Origin: Ureibacillus yapensis
Lineage (GTDB): Bacteria > Bacillota > Bacilli > Bacillales_A > Planococcaceae
Length of the DNA: 64,000 nt
NCBI RefSeq assembly: GCF_003515775.1
Contig: NZ_QWEI01000008.1
Coordinates: forward strand, 60,544 to 124,543
Reading direction: 5' to 3'
Shown: positions 1 through 8,982 of the stretch, piece by piece
Position numbering within the stretch: the stretch's first letter is position 1
Layout: the number at the start of each line of letters is the position of its first letter
Translations under genes and position numbers: made by a program
The notes under the pieces: model-generated
What the model saw: only the letters and a program-made list of their open reading frames with translations
Told to the model about the DNA's origin: nothing
The model's database searches: none

Positions 1-231
1 TGACGTTGCGTTTTCGCTGACGCGGAGCTAAACGGAAAGTGAAGTTAGCCTAAGAACGACACGTCCTGTGTCAACGGCTGACTGACCTACATCCTGTAGG
101 CCCCCGCTTTTCTATTGTCTAGCTGCGTGGGCTAGCTCCTCGACAACTTCGGTGCCGCCTGCAAGGGCAAAGAGCGCCCTTTTGTCAGCCCCTCCAGTTG
201 TGGTCGGAGCTAAGCGAGCCCACTCCGCTTT
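1..231. repeat. Structured intergenic repeat, composite copy 1
   Basis: Non-coding and GC-richer than its surroundings. Bases 1-35 match the end of the repeat family also seen at 3927-4045, 15896-16217 and 56977-57144. The rest holds two more partial modules, including the short hairpins ACAC-gtcct-GTGT and CCTAC-atcct-GTAGG. The equivalent hairpins at 56977-57144 have different stem bases but the same loops. It directly follows the cotJB stop codon and runs off the window edge. Confidence 0.7.
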
Positions 232-495
232 TCAGACTTGCCATGGCCATGGGGAGTCGTCGATGTCCCATGGGTAGTTCGAGTAACTTCGTCCAAAATT
301 CATGAGTGGGTGGAATTTCTTTTCAAATTCTACTTTCAGCTGCATGCTTAATTGGGCGGTTTCGTTGAATTGCTTGATTGCTTCAAAATCATCGGGGTGT
401 GTATTTAGATAGAGGTTTAGTTCCACTAATACAAAATCCAGCGCTTGAATTTCTTCGAGACATTGATAATATTCCGGCGGCATTTGTTTAGCCAT
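232..495 (-). CDS. cotJB: Spore coat protein CotJB
   Basis: An 87-residue protein of the CotJB family, part of the CotJA-CotJB-CotJC set of the inner spore coat. The diagnostic stretch LDFVLVELNLYLNTHPDD is at residues 19-36, and the C-terminus is rich in Trp and Pro. The start overlaps the end of cotJA by 8 bases, so the two are translationally coupled. CotJC, the manganese-catalase-like partner that normally follows at once, is not seen; a structured repeat takes its place up to the window edge, so cotJC may lie beyond base 1 or be absent. Confidence 0.93.
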   Translation of the reverse strand: MAKQMPPEYYQCLEEIQALDFVLVELNLYLNTHPDDFEAIKQFNETAQLSMQLKVEFEKKFHPLMNFGRSYSNYPWDIDDSPWPWQV

Positions 496-712
496 GTGGA
501 TGCCCTCCTTTATGCGGATCTGGGTATGGACTATAAAGTTGCGGCCAAAGCGTCCCGTGCATTAGTGCTTCTGTGGGTGCGAATTGCTGGAGACCTGGTG
601 GTTGGAAAGTCATGTATAGTTGTGGGGGAGTCGAGTAACTTTTTATCCGTATTGGTGGACAGGGATCGAATGGACCGACAAACGGTTTCCAATACTTAAA
701 TTGTGTAAACAT
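488..712 (-). CDS. cotJA: Spore coat protein CotJA
   Basis: A 74-residue protein very rich in Pro and aromatic residues (YWKPFVGPFDPCPPI near the N-terminus), typical of CotJA spore coat proteins. It is the first gene of the cotJ operon. A strong ribosome site (AAAGGAGG) precedes the ATG, and a sigma-E-like promoter lies about 30 bases further upstream, as expected for mother-cell expression. The 3' end overlaps cotJB. Family and operon assignment are clear; no enzymatic role is known. Confidence 0.92.
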   Translation of the reverse strand: MFTQFKYWKPFVGPFDPCPPIRIKSYSTPPQLYMTFQPPGLQQFAPTEALMHGTLWPQLYSPYPDPHKGGHPHG

Positions 713-742
713 AAGACCCTCCTTTCATTTTTACAACACCCA

Positions 743-771
743 ATTATATGAGGGGGTAGATAAAAATATGC
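743..771 (-). promoter_or_regulatory. Sigma-E-type promoter of cotJ
   Basis: Read on the minus strand, GCATATT, 14 bases, then CATATAAT. The remembered sigma-E consensus is KMATATT-N14/15-CATACAnT, so only one -10 base differs. It sits just upstream of cotJA, a mother-cell gene. Activity is inferred, not shown. Confidence 0.7.
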
Positions 772-862
772 GGTAAATGGTAAAAAATTGACAACTTTAA
801 AAAGCACAACTTTTATATATGCTATGATTAGGAGAAAAAATGAAGAAAGAAGTGGATAGTAA

Positions 863-1702
863 ATGATTAAAATTACCGCGGATAGTACATGCGACCTTCC
901 TCCTGAACTGCTGGAACAGTTGAACATTACACTCATGCCTCTCCATGTTTTAATTGATGATAAAGATTATCGCGATGGTGTTGATATATCGCCAAAAGAT
1001 ATTTTCAGATATGTGGGGGAAGGGAAAACCTGTTCAACAGCGGCAGTAAATACATTTGAATATGAAACATTTTTTGCGGAGCTTTCTCCAAAGTTTGAAG
1101 CAATTATACATATTTGTTTAGGTTCCGAATTTTCATCATGCTATCAAAATGCAAAATTGGCCGCTGATAGTTTTGATAACATATTTATCATCAACTCTTC
1201 CAATTTATCCACAGGGAGCGGACATATGGTTTACGAGGCGGCATTATTGGCAAAAGAAGGGGTCAAACCTGTTGAAATCTGCAGCCATCTTAATTCAATC
1301 ATTCCAAAGGTGGACGCGAGTTTTGTCATCGATAAAATGGACTATTTGCGCAAAGGCGGCCGATGTTCCGGTGTGGAGGCGATTGGGGCAACATTACTGA
1401 AAATAAAACCTTCTATTGAAGTGATTGAAGGTAAATTGGCAGTCGGAAAAAAATACAGAGGAAATTTTGACCGCTGTTTAACCAACTATGTTAAAGATCG
1501 ATTGGAAAACAATGATAAGATCGATACAAGACGTCTATTTATAACGCATTCGGATTGCTCCGCTGAAACGGTAGCCACAATAAAGGAAGCTGTCGGTCGA
1601 TACATTCAATTCGATGAAATAATCGAAACGACCGCCGGATGCACCATCTCCAGCCATTGCGGCCCCAATACTCTGGGCATTTTATACATGAGAAAAAATT
1701 AG
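863..1702 (+). CDS. DegV family fatty-acid-binding protein
   Basis: 279 residues spanning the whole DegV fold. The N-terminal ITADSTCDLPPELL, the TCSTAAVNTFEYE segment and the C-terminal ISSHCGPNTLGILY are hallmarks. Family members bind a fatty acid in the cytoplasm, and some (FakB) present it to the FakA kinase for phospholipid synthesis. No fakA lies nearby, so which DegV paralogue this is stays open. The ATG has only a weak ribosome site. It is a single-gene unit closed by the hairpin terminator right behind it. Confidence 0.92.
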   Translation: MIKITADSTCDLPPELLEQLNITLMPLHVLIDDKDYRDGVDISPKDIFRYVGEGKTCSTAAVNTFEYETFFAELSPKFEAIIHICLGSEFSSCYQNAKLAADSFDNIFIINSSNLSTGSGHMVYEAALLAKEGVKPVEICSHLNSIIPKVDASFVIDKMDYLRKGGRCSGVEAIGATLLKIKPSIEVIEGKLAVGKKYRGNFDRCLTNYVKDRLENNDKIDTRRLFITHSDCSAETVATIKEAVGRYIQFDEIIETTAGCTISSHCGPNTLGILYMRKN

Positions 1703-1704
1703 CA

Positions 1705-1757
1705 TAAAAAGGATTTTCACTAATTCAAAGTTTAGCGAAAGTCCTTTTGTTTTTTTG
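1705..1757 (+). terminator. Rho-independent terminator after degV-family gene
   Basis: An imperfect hairpin with AAAAGGA and TCCTTTT arms closing a 15+ base stem, followed by a long T run. Confidence 0.85.
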
Positions 1758-1799
1758 TCTTTGGCAATAAATTAAAAAATTATCTTAACAATGTTTTCG

Positions 1800-1828
1800 G
1801 CATCATTCGGGGACTCGCTTCATACATT
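1800..1828 (+). promoter_or_regulatory. Sigma-E-type promoter of prkA
   Basis: GCATCAT, 14 bases, then a perfect sigma-E -10 (CATACATT). prkA of B. subtilis is sigma-E controlled, so the position makes sense. The implied transcription start near 1835 leaves only about 12 bases before the first ATG (1847), which bears on the choice of start codon. Confidence 0.72.
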
Positions 1829-1846
1829 GATAAAAACTCGCCCTGA

Positions 1847-3757
1847 ATGGAGGTAAGTACTATCGATATTTTAAGCAGGGTTAGACGCTTGCGCGAAGAA
1901 GAGGATAGCCTAAAGTGGGAAGGTACGTTTGCTGAATATTTGCAGATTATCAAGGAAAGACCGGAAGTGGCTCAAACAGCTCATTCACGCGTCTATAATA
2001 TGATTAAAAGTTCCGGTGTTGAAGAAAGAGATGGAAAGAAAATGTACCATTTCTTTGGTAAAGAAATATTTGGTCTTGAATCGGCCCTAGAGAGACTTGT
2101 GGAAGAATATTTCCATCCGGCAGCAAGGCGATTGGATGTACGCAAAAGAATTCTATTATTAATGGGGCCGGTTAGTGGCGGTAAATCCACGATTGTTACG
2201 TTACTTAAAAGAGGGTTGGAGCAATATTCCCGGACGGACGAAGGGGCAGTGTATGCCATCAAAGGATGTCCGATGCATGAAGATCCTCTTCATCTGATTC
2301 CACAGCATTTAAGGGAAGACTTCTATAAAGAATTTGGAATTCGCATAGAGGGAAGTTTATCGCCGTTGAATACAATGCGTCTGGAACAAGATTACGGCGG
2401 ACGTATTGAAGATGTGAAGATTGAGCGGATTTTCTTTTCAGAAGACCGCCGTGTCGGCATCGGGACATTCACCCCTTCCGATCCAAAGTCGCAGGATATT
2501 GCCGATTTAACAGGAAGCATCGATTTCTCGACGATTGCCGAGTTTGGGTCGGAATCAGATCCGAGAGCTTATCGTTTTGATGGAGAGCTTAATAAAGCAA
2601 ACCGGGGAATGATGGAATTCCAGGAAATGTTGAAGCTGGATGAAAAATTCCTGTGGCACCTTCTGTCGCTCACACAAGAAGGGAATTTCAAAGCAGGGCG
2701 TTTTGCGCTCATTAGTGCAGACGAGCTCATTGTTGCACATACAAACGAAACAGAATACCGCGCCTTTATTTCCAACAAGAAAAACGAAGCCCTGCATTCA
2801 CGTATTATTGTCATGCCGATTCCTTATAATTTGAAGGTTAGAGAGGAAGAACGCATTTACGAAAAAATGATCAGGGAAAGTGATATGGCGCATGTTCACA
2901 TTGCTCCGCATGCCTTAAGGGCAGCCGCCATTTTCTCTGTGTTAACAAGATTGGAGACACCAAAGAAACAAGGCATTGACCTTATTAAGAAAATGAAATT
3001 ATATGATGGCGAAAATGTCGAGGGTTTTAATTCTGTTGATGTGCAGGACCTGAAAAATGAATACCCAAATGAAGGCATGAACGGGATTGACCCGCGTTAC
3101 ATCATTAACCGCATTTCGTCTGCGATCATTCGCAAGGAAGTGCCTTCCATCAATGCATTGGATGTGCTGCGTTCTTTAAAGGATGGACTGAACCAACATG
3201 CATCCATCTCGGATGAAGATCGTGAAAAGTATATGAACTACATTGCCGTGGCACGAAAAGAATATGATGAAATCGCGAAGAATGAAGTCCAAAAAGCATT
3301 CGTTTATTCTTATGAGGAATCCGCGAAACATTTAATGAATAATTATCTTGATAATGTGGAAGCGTTCTGCAATAAAAACAAGCTGCGCGACCCAATTACA
3401 GGCGAGGAAATGAATCCGGATGAAAAACTGATGCGTTCCATTGAAGAACAAATCGGTGTTTCCGAAAATGCGAAGCGGGCATTCCGCGAAGAAATACTAA
3501 TCAGGCTGTCTGCATTTGCACGTAAAGGGAAGCGATTTGATTATAATTCGCATGAAAGATTACGGGAAGCAATCCAGAAAAAATTATTCGCTGATTTAAA
3601 AGACGTTGTGAAGATTACGACTTCCTCCAAAACGCCGGATGAAGCGCAGCTGAAAAAGATCAATGAAGTGGTAGCGAGATTAATCGATGAACATGGCTAT
3701 GATTCCAACTCGGCCAACGAACTGTTAAGATACGTAGGAAGTTTATTAAATAGATAG
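1847..3757 (+). CDS. prkA: PrkA family serine protein kinase / Lon-like AAA+ protein
   Basis: 636 residues, closely matching B. subtilis PrkA (about 631). An AAA+ domain carries the Walker A GPVSGGKS near residue 107, and the C-terminal PrkA domain ends RYVGSLLNR. It is classed as a serine protein kinase; more recent work on the B. subtilis protein describes ATP-dependent Lon-like protease activity. It acts in the mother cell during sporulation. It leads a prkA-yhbH-spoVR cluster conserved in spore formers. The ATG at 1847 is given because it is a standard codon, but GGAGGT at 1849-1854 overlaps it. The family N-terminus (MDIL) aligns with ATC at 1862, 7 bases after that site, so translation may really start there. 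Confidence 0.96.
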   Translation: MEVSTIDILSRVRRLREEEDSLKWEGTFAEYLQIIKERPEVAQTAHSRVYNMIKSSGVEERDGKKMYHFFGKEIFGLESALERLVEEYFHPAARRLDVRKRILLLMGPVSGGKSTIVTLLKRGLEQYSRTDEGAVYAIKGCPMHEDPLHLIPQHLREDFYKEFGIRIEGSLSPLNTMRLEQDYGGRIEDVKIERIFFSEDRRVGIGTFTPSDPKSQDIADLTGSIDFSTIAEFGSESDPRAYRFDGELNKANRGMMEFQEMLKLDEKFLWHLLSLTQEGNFKAGRFALISADELIVAHTNETEYRAFISNKKNEALHSRIIVMPIPYNLKVREEERIYEKMIRESDMAHVHIAPHALRAAAIFSVLTRLETPKKQGIDLIKKMKLYDGENVEGFNSVDVQDLKNEYPNEGMNGIDPRYIINRISSAIIRKEVPSINALDVLRSLKDGLNQHASISDEDREKYMNYIAVARKEYDEIAKNEVQKAFVYSYEESAKHLMNNYLDNVEAFCNKNKLRDPITGEEMNPDEKLMRSIEEQIGVSENAKRAFREEILIRLSAFARKGKRFDYNSHERLREAIQKKLFADLKDVVKITTSSKTPDEAQLKKINEVVARLIDEHGYDSNSANELLRYVGSLLNR

Positions 3758-3781
3758 TTAATAGAAGTCATATATCTGCAT

Positions 3782-3815
3782 GAGTGTCCATAAAATTTAG
3801 GACACTCCTTTTTTT
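3782..3815 (+). terminator. Terminator after prkA
   Basis: Perfect 8-bp stem GAGTGTCC/GGACACTC followed by seven T residues. Confidence 0.9.
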
Positions 3816-3850
3816 ATCCACTCAAGGTGGAATTAATTTAGGAATGGCAT

Positions 3851-3878
3851 GCAATTTGTCAGAAAATTCTCATATTAT
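3851..3878 (+). promoter_or_regulatory. Possible sigma-E promoter of yhbH
   Basis: GCAATTT, 13 bases, then CATATTAT: a loose match to the sigma-E consensus. If real, the yhbH message would carry the whole structured repeat (3927-4045) in its leader. Weak call. Confidence 0.3.
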
Positions 3879-3926
3879 AAGAAAAGACAATTTCAAAGTA
3901 AGAAAGTTAAATTTTCTGAAGGTGTT

Positions 3927-4045
3927 CAGCTCCAGCGCCCAGCCCCTCGAGGTCGCTTCAGTCCCTCGGTCGAAAGCTGGAAAGATGCTTTCGATTCGGG
4001 CCCTCCAGCGCTTGTCGGGGCTAAGCAGGGCGCTTGCACTTTTCT
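3927..4045 (+). repeat. Structured intergenic repeat, copy 2
   Basis: A 119-bp palindromic element and the simplest copy of the family. The outer arms AGCGCCC-a-GCCCC and GGGGC-taagca-GGGCGCT can pair across the whole element, and an inner hairpin CGAAAGC-N9-GCTTTCG sits in the middle. It ends 32 bases before the yhbH start codon, so it probably lies in the yhbH leader. Confidence 0.85.
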
Positions 4046-4077
4046 AAACGAAATTATTGAAGATGGGTGAGGATATA

Positions 4078-5241
4078 ATGAGTGAAAATCAGAATCGAAA
4101 CTTTGTCGTCTCTCAGGAAAATTGGTCACTCCATCGCAAAGGGTACCAAGATCAACAACGACATATGGATAAAGTGAAAGATGCCATTAAAAACAATTTG
4201 CCGGATTTGATTAGTGAAGAAAGCATTATTTTGTCAAATGGGCGGGAAGTTATTAAAATACCCATACGTTCATTGGATGAATATAAAATTCGCTATAATT
4301 ACGGAAAGTCAAAACATGTTGGTCAGGGACAAGGCGACAGCAAGGTTGGAGACGTTGTGGCCCGTGATGGAAAGCCGGCAAATCAAGGGCCGGGGCAAGG
4401 GAAAAAAGCAGGAGACCAGCCTGGCGAGGATTATTATGAAGCGGAAGTCAGTCTGGAAGAAGTGCAAAATCTGCTATTTAAAGAATTGGAGCTTCCCAAT
4501 TTACAAAAGAAAGAAACCGCAGAAATACTGACGGAAAAAATTGAGTTCAATGATATCCGCAAAAAAGGGCTTATGGGAAATATCGATAAGAAGAGAACCA
4601 TCTTGACGGCAATTAAGCGGAATGCCATGAAAGGAAAGGCACAGATTGCGCCGATTCACAATGATGATTTGCGATTCAAAACGTGGGATGAAGTAACAAA
4701 GCCTGAAACCAAAGCGGTCGTGCTGGCGATGATGGATACGAGCGGATCGATGGGGAATTTTGAGAAATTTTGTGCACGGAGCTTTTTCTTCTGGATGACG
4801 CGTTTTTTAAGAACAAAGTATAAGACGGTAGAAATCGAGTTTATCGCTCATCATACAGAAGCAAAAGTCGTGACGGAAGAAGAGTTCTTCACGAAAGGGG
4901 AGAGCGGTGGAACGATTTGCTCTTCAGCCTATTCCAAGGCGCTTGAGTTAATTGATCAAAAATATAATCCAACACGATACAATATTTATCCTGTTCATTT
5001 TTCGGATGGCGAGAATTTCTCAACTGATAATGAAAAATGCTTCCGCCTAGTCAATGAGCTAATGGACCTTTCAAGCATGTTCGGGTATGGGGAAGTAAAC
5101 CCGAATAATCGTTATTCTTCGTTGATGTCTACCTTTAAGAAAATCGAAAATCCAAAGTTCCGCCACTATGTGATCAGGCAGAAGAAAGATGTTTACGAAG
5201 CGTTGAAAAGCGTTTTCCAAAAACAAGAGACACCCGTTTAA
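4078..5241 (+). CDS. yhbH: Sporulation protein YhbH (UPF0229 family)
   Basis: 387 residues. The N-terminus ([19 protein letters not shown]) and the block [17 protein letters not shown]-type are those of YhbH/YeaH. A von Willebrand A-like domain in the second half carries the metal-site motif MMDTSGSMG. The family acts with PrkA and SpoVR in sporulation and stress, and the middle position between those two genes supports the call. The exact biochemical role is unknown. ATG at 4078 was chosen because GGTGAGG sits just upstream; a TTG at 4057 in the same frame has no ribosome site. Confidence 0.95.
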   Translation: MSENQNRNFVVSQENWSLHRKGYQDQQRHMDKVKDAIKNNLPDLISEESIILSNGREVIKIPIRSLDEYKIRYNYGKSKHVGQGQGDSKVGDVVARDGKPANQGPGQGKKAGDQPGEDYYEAEVSLEEVQNLLFKELELPNLQKKETAEILTEKIEFNDIRKKGLMGNIDKKRTILTAIKRNAMKGKAQIAPIHNDDLRFKTWDEVTKPETKAVVLAMMDTSGSMGNFEKFCARSFFFWMTRFLRTKYKTVEIEFIAHHTEAKVVTEEEFFTKGESGGTICSSAYSKALELIDQKYNPTRYNIYPVHFSDGENFSTDNEKCFRLVNELMDLSSMFGYGEVNPNNRYSSLMSTFKKIENPKFRHYVIRQKKDVYEALKSVFQKQETPV

Positions 5242-5317
5242 AGCAGCTTATTTTGAGAATGATTCTTATGGAAAAGGAAAGGCAAGTTTATGTGAGCAAT
5301 AGGGGGATAGATAAAGC

Positions 5318-6718
5318 ATGGAGAAGGAGCTTCATAAGGCAATCGAAGAAATTACAGAGGTGGCAGTAGGATTTGGTTTGGATTTTTTCCCGATGCATTA
5401 TGAAATTTGCCCGGCTGAAATTATATATACAATTGGCGCATATGGAATGCCTACGCGGTTTTCACATTGGAGCTTTGGGAAGCAATTCAATAAAATGAAG
5501 CTCCAATATGATTTGGGGCTTAGCCAAATTTATGAATTAGTCATCAATTCAAACCCTTGCTATGCATTTTTGCTGGATACCAATTCATTAACCCAAAATA
5601 AACTAATTATTGCCCACGTGTTGGCACACTGTGACTTTTTCAAAAATAATGTACGATTTTCCAACACTAGACGTGATATGGTGGAAAGCATGACATCTAC
5701 GGCAGAGCGAATTGCGAGTTACGAAAAGCTTTATGGAAAAGAAGAAGTTGAGCAATTTCTGGATGCCATCCTGGCGATTCAAGAACATATCGATCCTTCC
5801 ATCGTTCGTCCGAATTTATTGGCCTATGAAGAGGAAATGGAAGAGGATGAAATAATCGTTCCTAAAACACCATACGATGATTTATGGGATATCGACAAAA
5901 AAGAAGAAAACAACTCGGCTATTCGTTACAAAAAGAAAAAATTCCCGCCAAAGCCGGAGAAGGATTTGCTTTTATTTATTGAAATGCATAGCCGGGAATT
6001 GGAAGAATGGCAACGTGATGTTTTGACGATGATGCGGGAAGAAATGCTGTACTTTTGGCCGCAGCTGGAAACGAAGATCATGAATGAAGGATGGGCTTCC
6101 TACTGGCATCAACGAATTATGAGGGAACTGAATTTAACAACGGATGAAACGATCGAGTATGCTAAATTGAACGCAGGCGTTGTTCAGCCTTCCAAGACTT
6201 CCATCAATCCGTATTATTTAGGGCTGAAAATCTTTGAAGATATTGAAAAGCGCTATGATGAACCTTCAGAAGAAATGATTCGCATGGGGGTGCAGCCAGG
6301 GTCGGGAAGAGAGAAAATTTTTGAGGTTCGCGAAATTGAATCGGATCTTTCCTTTATCCGCAATTATTTGACAAAAGAGCTGGTGGAGCAAGAAGATATG
6401 TACCTATTTGAAAAGAAAGGTACGGACTATAAAATCACCGATAAAGATTATCGAAATGTCCGCGACCAGCTTGTTTCCATGCGCGTCAATGGCGGTTTTC
6501 CTTATATCGTTGTAGAGAATGGCGATTATTTGCGAAATGGCGAGCTGTATTTAAAACATGGATTTGAGGGAATGGAATTAGATCCGCATTACCTGGAGCA
6601 CGTTTTGCCATACATCTATCAACTATGGGGCCGGCCAGTCCATATCGAAACGTATGTAGAAAACAAACCGGTCCTTTATACGTATGACGGGAAACGGAAT
6701 TATCGTAAAGCTTTATAG
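5318..6718 (+). CDS. spoVR: SpoVR family stage V sporulation protein
   Basis: 466 residues, the usual length for SpoVR, which in B. subtilis is needed for proper spore cortex. The family-typical N-terminus ([18 protein letters not shown]) and the conserved [14 protein letters not shown] block near residue 265 are present, with a central acidic, lysine-rich linker around residues 170-215. It is the third gene of the prkA-yhbH-spoVR cluster and is closed by a strong hairpin. GGGGG about 11 bases upstream serves as ribosome site. Confidence 0.96.
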   Translation: MEKELHKAIEEITEVAVGFGLDFFPMHYEICPAEIIYTIGAYGMPTRFSHWSFGKQFNKMKLQYDLGLSQIYELVINSNPCYAFLLDTNSLTQNKLIIAHVLAHCDFFKNNVRFSNTRRDMVESMTSTAERIASYEKLYGKEEVEQFLDAILAIQEHIDPSIVRPNLLAYEEEMEEDEIIVPKTPYDDLWDIDKKEENNSAIRYKKKKFPPKPEKDLLLFIEMHSRELEEWQRDVLTMMREEMLYFWPQLETKIMNEGWASYWHQRIMRELNLTTDETIEYAKLNAGVVQPSKTSINPYYLGLKIFEDIEKRYDEPSEEMIRMGVQPGSGREKIFEVREIESDLSFIRNYLTKELVEQEDMYLFEKKGTDYKITDKDYRNVRDQLVSMRVNGGFPYIVVENGDYLRNGELYLKHGFEGMELDPHYLEHVLPYIYQLWGRPVHIETYVENKPVLYTYDGKRNYRKAL

Positions 6719-6801
6719 AAATTGTGGATATTTAAAAAGTTATGGGACAGAACAGGGAACGTTAGGTGAAGAGTTGTCCAATATAAAAGACTTTATCCAA
6801 T

Positions 6802-6849
6802 AGAAAGAGAGTGCCCCAACGAACCAAGGAGGCACTCTCTTTCTGTAGT
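6802..6849. terminator. Terminator between spoVR and rnj, probably bidirectional
   Basis: A perfect 14-bp stem (AGAAAGAGAGTGCC and its complement) lies between convergent genes. T-rich sequence follows on the plus strand; the minus strand tail is weaker. Confidence 0.85.
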
Positions 6850-6912
6850 TTAATTATTTTTCAGCTCCAAGTGGATGTGGTTTAATTTACCTTCCAAATC
6901 CCCTACGCTCAT

Positions 6913-8577
6913 CTAAATCGCAATAATGATCGGCAATATCATCGGCTTTTTCTTTGTTTTTTCGGATAGGAAAATGCCTACTTCTTTTTTGATGGCACGC
7001 TTCATACCCATAACATTTGGATCTTTAAATGGATCTATCGTTCTTTTTACAACTTCAGCAATATCTTTCAGTAATTCCTCGGATTCTTTCGCATAAACAA
7101 ATCCGCGCGAAATACAGTCCGGGTCTGAGATGCGGTCGCCGTCTTCTTTGCTGATGGTCTGCACAATCACAAGCATTCCTTCTTCGGATAGTTGTTTGCG
7201 GTCGCGAAGGACAATTTCAAAAATTTCATCGTCGCCCACATGATCTACGTAAGTATCACCCGCAGATACTTTACGAGTTTGACGCGCTTCGCCATCTCGA
7301 ATATCCACGACCTCTCCATTGCGGATAATAAACGTGTGGTTTCGTTCAACACCCACTGCTTCTGCAAGCATCCGGTGTATGTGAAGCATTCTGTATTCGC
7401 CATGAATCGGAATGAAATATTTTGGTTTCATCAATGTCAGCATCAGTTTTAAATCTTCCTGGTAACCATGGCCGGAAACATGCATGCCTGTAATGCTTGC
7501 TGACCCGTAAACGACATTCGCGCCTAATTCAAATAAGCGATCGACAATTTTGGATACATTCGTTTCATTTCCGGGAATTGGCGAAGCGGCAAAAATCACC
7601 GTGTCATCCGGCAGAAGTCGCACATCGCGATTGTTGTTCGTTGATATACGGGAAAGCGCGGCTAATGGTTCACCTTGGCTTCCAGTACAAAGAACAACCA
7701 CTCTTTCCGGCGGATATTGTTTGACATCCCGGGACTCAATCAACAGCCAATCAGGAATGTCCACATAACCACGCTCTCTTGCTATTTTGACCACGTTTAC
7801 CATACTTCTGCCCAGCAATGCGAGTTTGCGGTTGGATTGGATTGTCGCATGTACAATTTGTTGAACCCGATTGACGTTAGAAGCAAAAGTAGAAATGATG
7901 ATTTTCCCGGTCGCATGAAGAAAGGCTTCTTCTATACTGGCGCCTACTTTGCTTTCGGAAGGTGTGGAGCCCGGACGTTCGGCATTCGTACTTTCCGATA
8001 TAAGAGCCAGTACGCCTTCCTCGCCAATCTTCGCCATTTTATGAATATCCGCATATTGCTCGTTAACCGGAGTATAATCGAATTTAAAGTCGCCTGTATG
8101 GACCACTTTTCCTTCCGGTGTATGAAATACGATTCCCAGGCAGTCGGGAATGCTATGGCTTGTTTTGAAGAAACTCACTTTAAGTTCCCCGAAGTCCAGT
8201 TCGGATTCTGAATGTATTTCAACCAAGGTCGATTCGCGCAGGAGTTTATGTTCTTTTAACTTTAATTCAATCAAGCCAAGCGTAAATCTCGTAGCATAGA
8301 TGGGGACATTTAACTTTTTTAAAAAATACGGAATTCCGCCAATATGATCTTCATGCCCATGTGTTACGACCAGCGCGCGAATTTTATGATGATTTTCTTG
8401 AAGATAAGAAACATCCGGAATAATCAAATCTATGCCCAACAATGATTCATCTGCAAACTTGGCACCGCAATCCACAATCACCAAATCATTGTTATACTCG
8501 ATCACATACATGTTTTTGCCGATTTCATTAATGCCGCCCAGGGCAAAGATTGATAGTGAATTTTTTGTTTCAGACAA
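6913..8577 (-). CDS. Ribonuclease J family exo/endoribonuclease
   Basis: 554 residues: a beta-lactamase fold with THGHEDHIGG, a beta-CASP domain, and the C-terminal RNase J domain ending KKKPMILPIII. It should be a zinc-dependent 5'-3' exo/endonuclease in mRNA decay and processing. By motif resemblance (SNAERPG, DVKxYP) it looks closer to the RnjB lineage, yet it keeps the full HxHxDH site that B. subtilis RnjB has degraded to HGHDEN, so it is probably active. Start TTG 8577 was chosen: AGAGGG lies 6 bases upstream and the length then equals B. subtilis RNase J. An ATG at 8601 in frame has no ribosome site. Confidence 0.93.
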   Translation of the reverse strand: MSETKNSLSIFALGGINEIGKNMYVIEYNNDLVIVDCGAKFADESLLGIDLIIPDVSYLQENHHKIRALVVTHGHEDHIGGIPYFLKKLNVPIYATRFTLGLIELKLKEHKLLRESTLVEIHSESELDFGELKVSFFKTSHSIPDCLGIVFHTPEGKVVHTGDFKFDYTPVNEQYADIHKMAKIGEEGVLALISESTNAERPGSTPSESKVGASIEEAFLHATGKIIISTFASNVNRVQQIVHATIQSNRKLALLGRSMVNVVKIARERGYVDIPDWLLIESRDVKQYPPERVVVLCTGSQGEPLAALSRISTNNNRDVRLLPDDTVIFAASPIPGNETNVSKIVDRLFELGANVVYGSASITGMHVSGHGYQEDLKLMLTLMKPKYFIPIHGEYRMLHIHRMLAEAVGVERNHTFIIRNGEVVDIRDGEARQTRKVSAGDTYVDHVGDDEIFEIVLRDRKQLSEEGMLVIVQTISKEDGDRISDPDCISRGFVYAKESEELLKDIAEVVKRTIDPFKDPNVMGMKRAIKKEVGIFLSEKTKKKPMILPIIIAI

Positions 8578-8601
8578 AGTAATCCCTCTTTTCTGCTGCA
8601 T

Positions 8602-8982
8602 TTATATCTAAAGTATTGCTATTTGTGATTTGAAGTATACTGACCGTCAACGGATATCTATCCAACTTAAGAACGTGTTTTTTTAAAATAGGCCAATACT
8701 TTTGAAGTGAAATTTACATTAGATTTACAATGCTATAGTATGATTATTTTTGGTAATATACTTTTTCGAATGGTTCTACCCCGGCTGAAGAAAATTTAAG
8801 CTTCTCGCAAACATGCGCTTTTCTTGAGGGAACGAAAATGAAAATAATCCAAGGACTTTTGCCCCGGTTATGTACTGGCTTCACTGCAGCTCTGAACAAA
8901 AATCCCGGTAACGCATGACTAAATTGAGATGAAGCTTTCGAAAGTAAACGATAAAGGGCAATTGAATGAGGTGCTAACATAT
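8602..8982 (+). other. Long untranslated region before the PhnD-like gene
   Basis: 381 bases without a credible gene. A weak sigma-A-like pair (TTTACA at 8713, TATAGT at 8734, spacing 15) could start a leader of about 230 bases. The 8765-8925 stretch is richer in GC, with repeated CCCGG-type blocks and short hairpins, and might be a structured leader, but I could not match it to a riboswitch class I know. Confidence 0.4.

Noticed and set aside
787-830. Sigma-A promoter for the degV-family gene
   Set aside because: TTGACA at 788 has no -10 at proper distance (TATGAT is 29 bases away), so I did not annotate it.
5254-5268. Fur-like box TGAGAATGATTCTTA before spoVR
   Set aside because: Only 11 of 14 consensus matches, and spoVR is a mother-cell sporulation gene with no iron link; probably a chance palindrome.
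7192-8211. Plus-strand open frames antisense to the RNase J gene
   Set aside because: They are shadows of a highly conserved gene on the other strand.
8750-8930. c-di-GMP or guanidine riboswitch
   Set aside because: I looked for the c-di-GMP-I core and the guanidine-I boxes and did not find them in order; left as an unexplained leader.
8744-8980. Minus-strand open frame of 78 residues in the leader of the PhnD-like gene
   Set aside because: No ribosome site, composition not protein-like, and it lies over the likely leader of the plus-strand gene.
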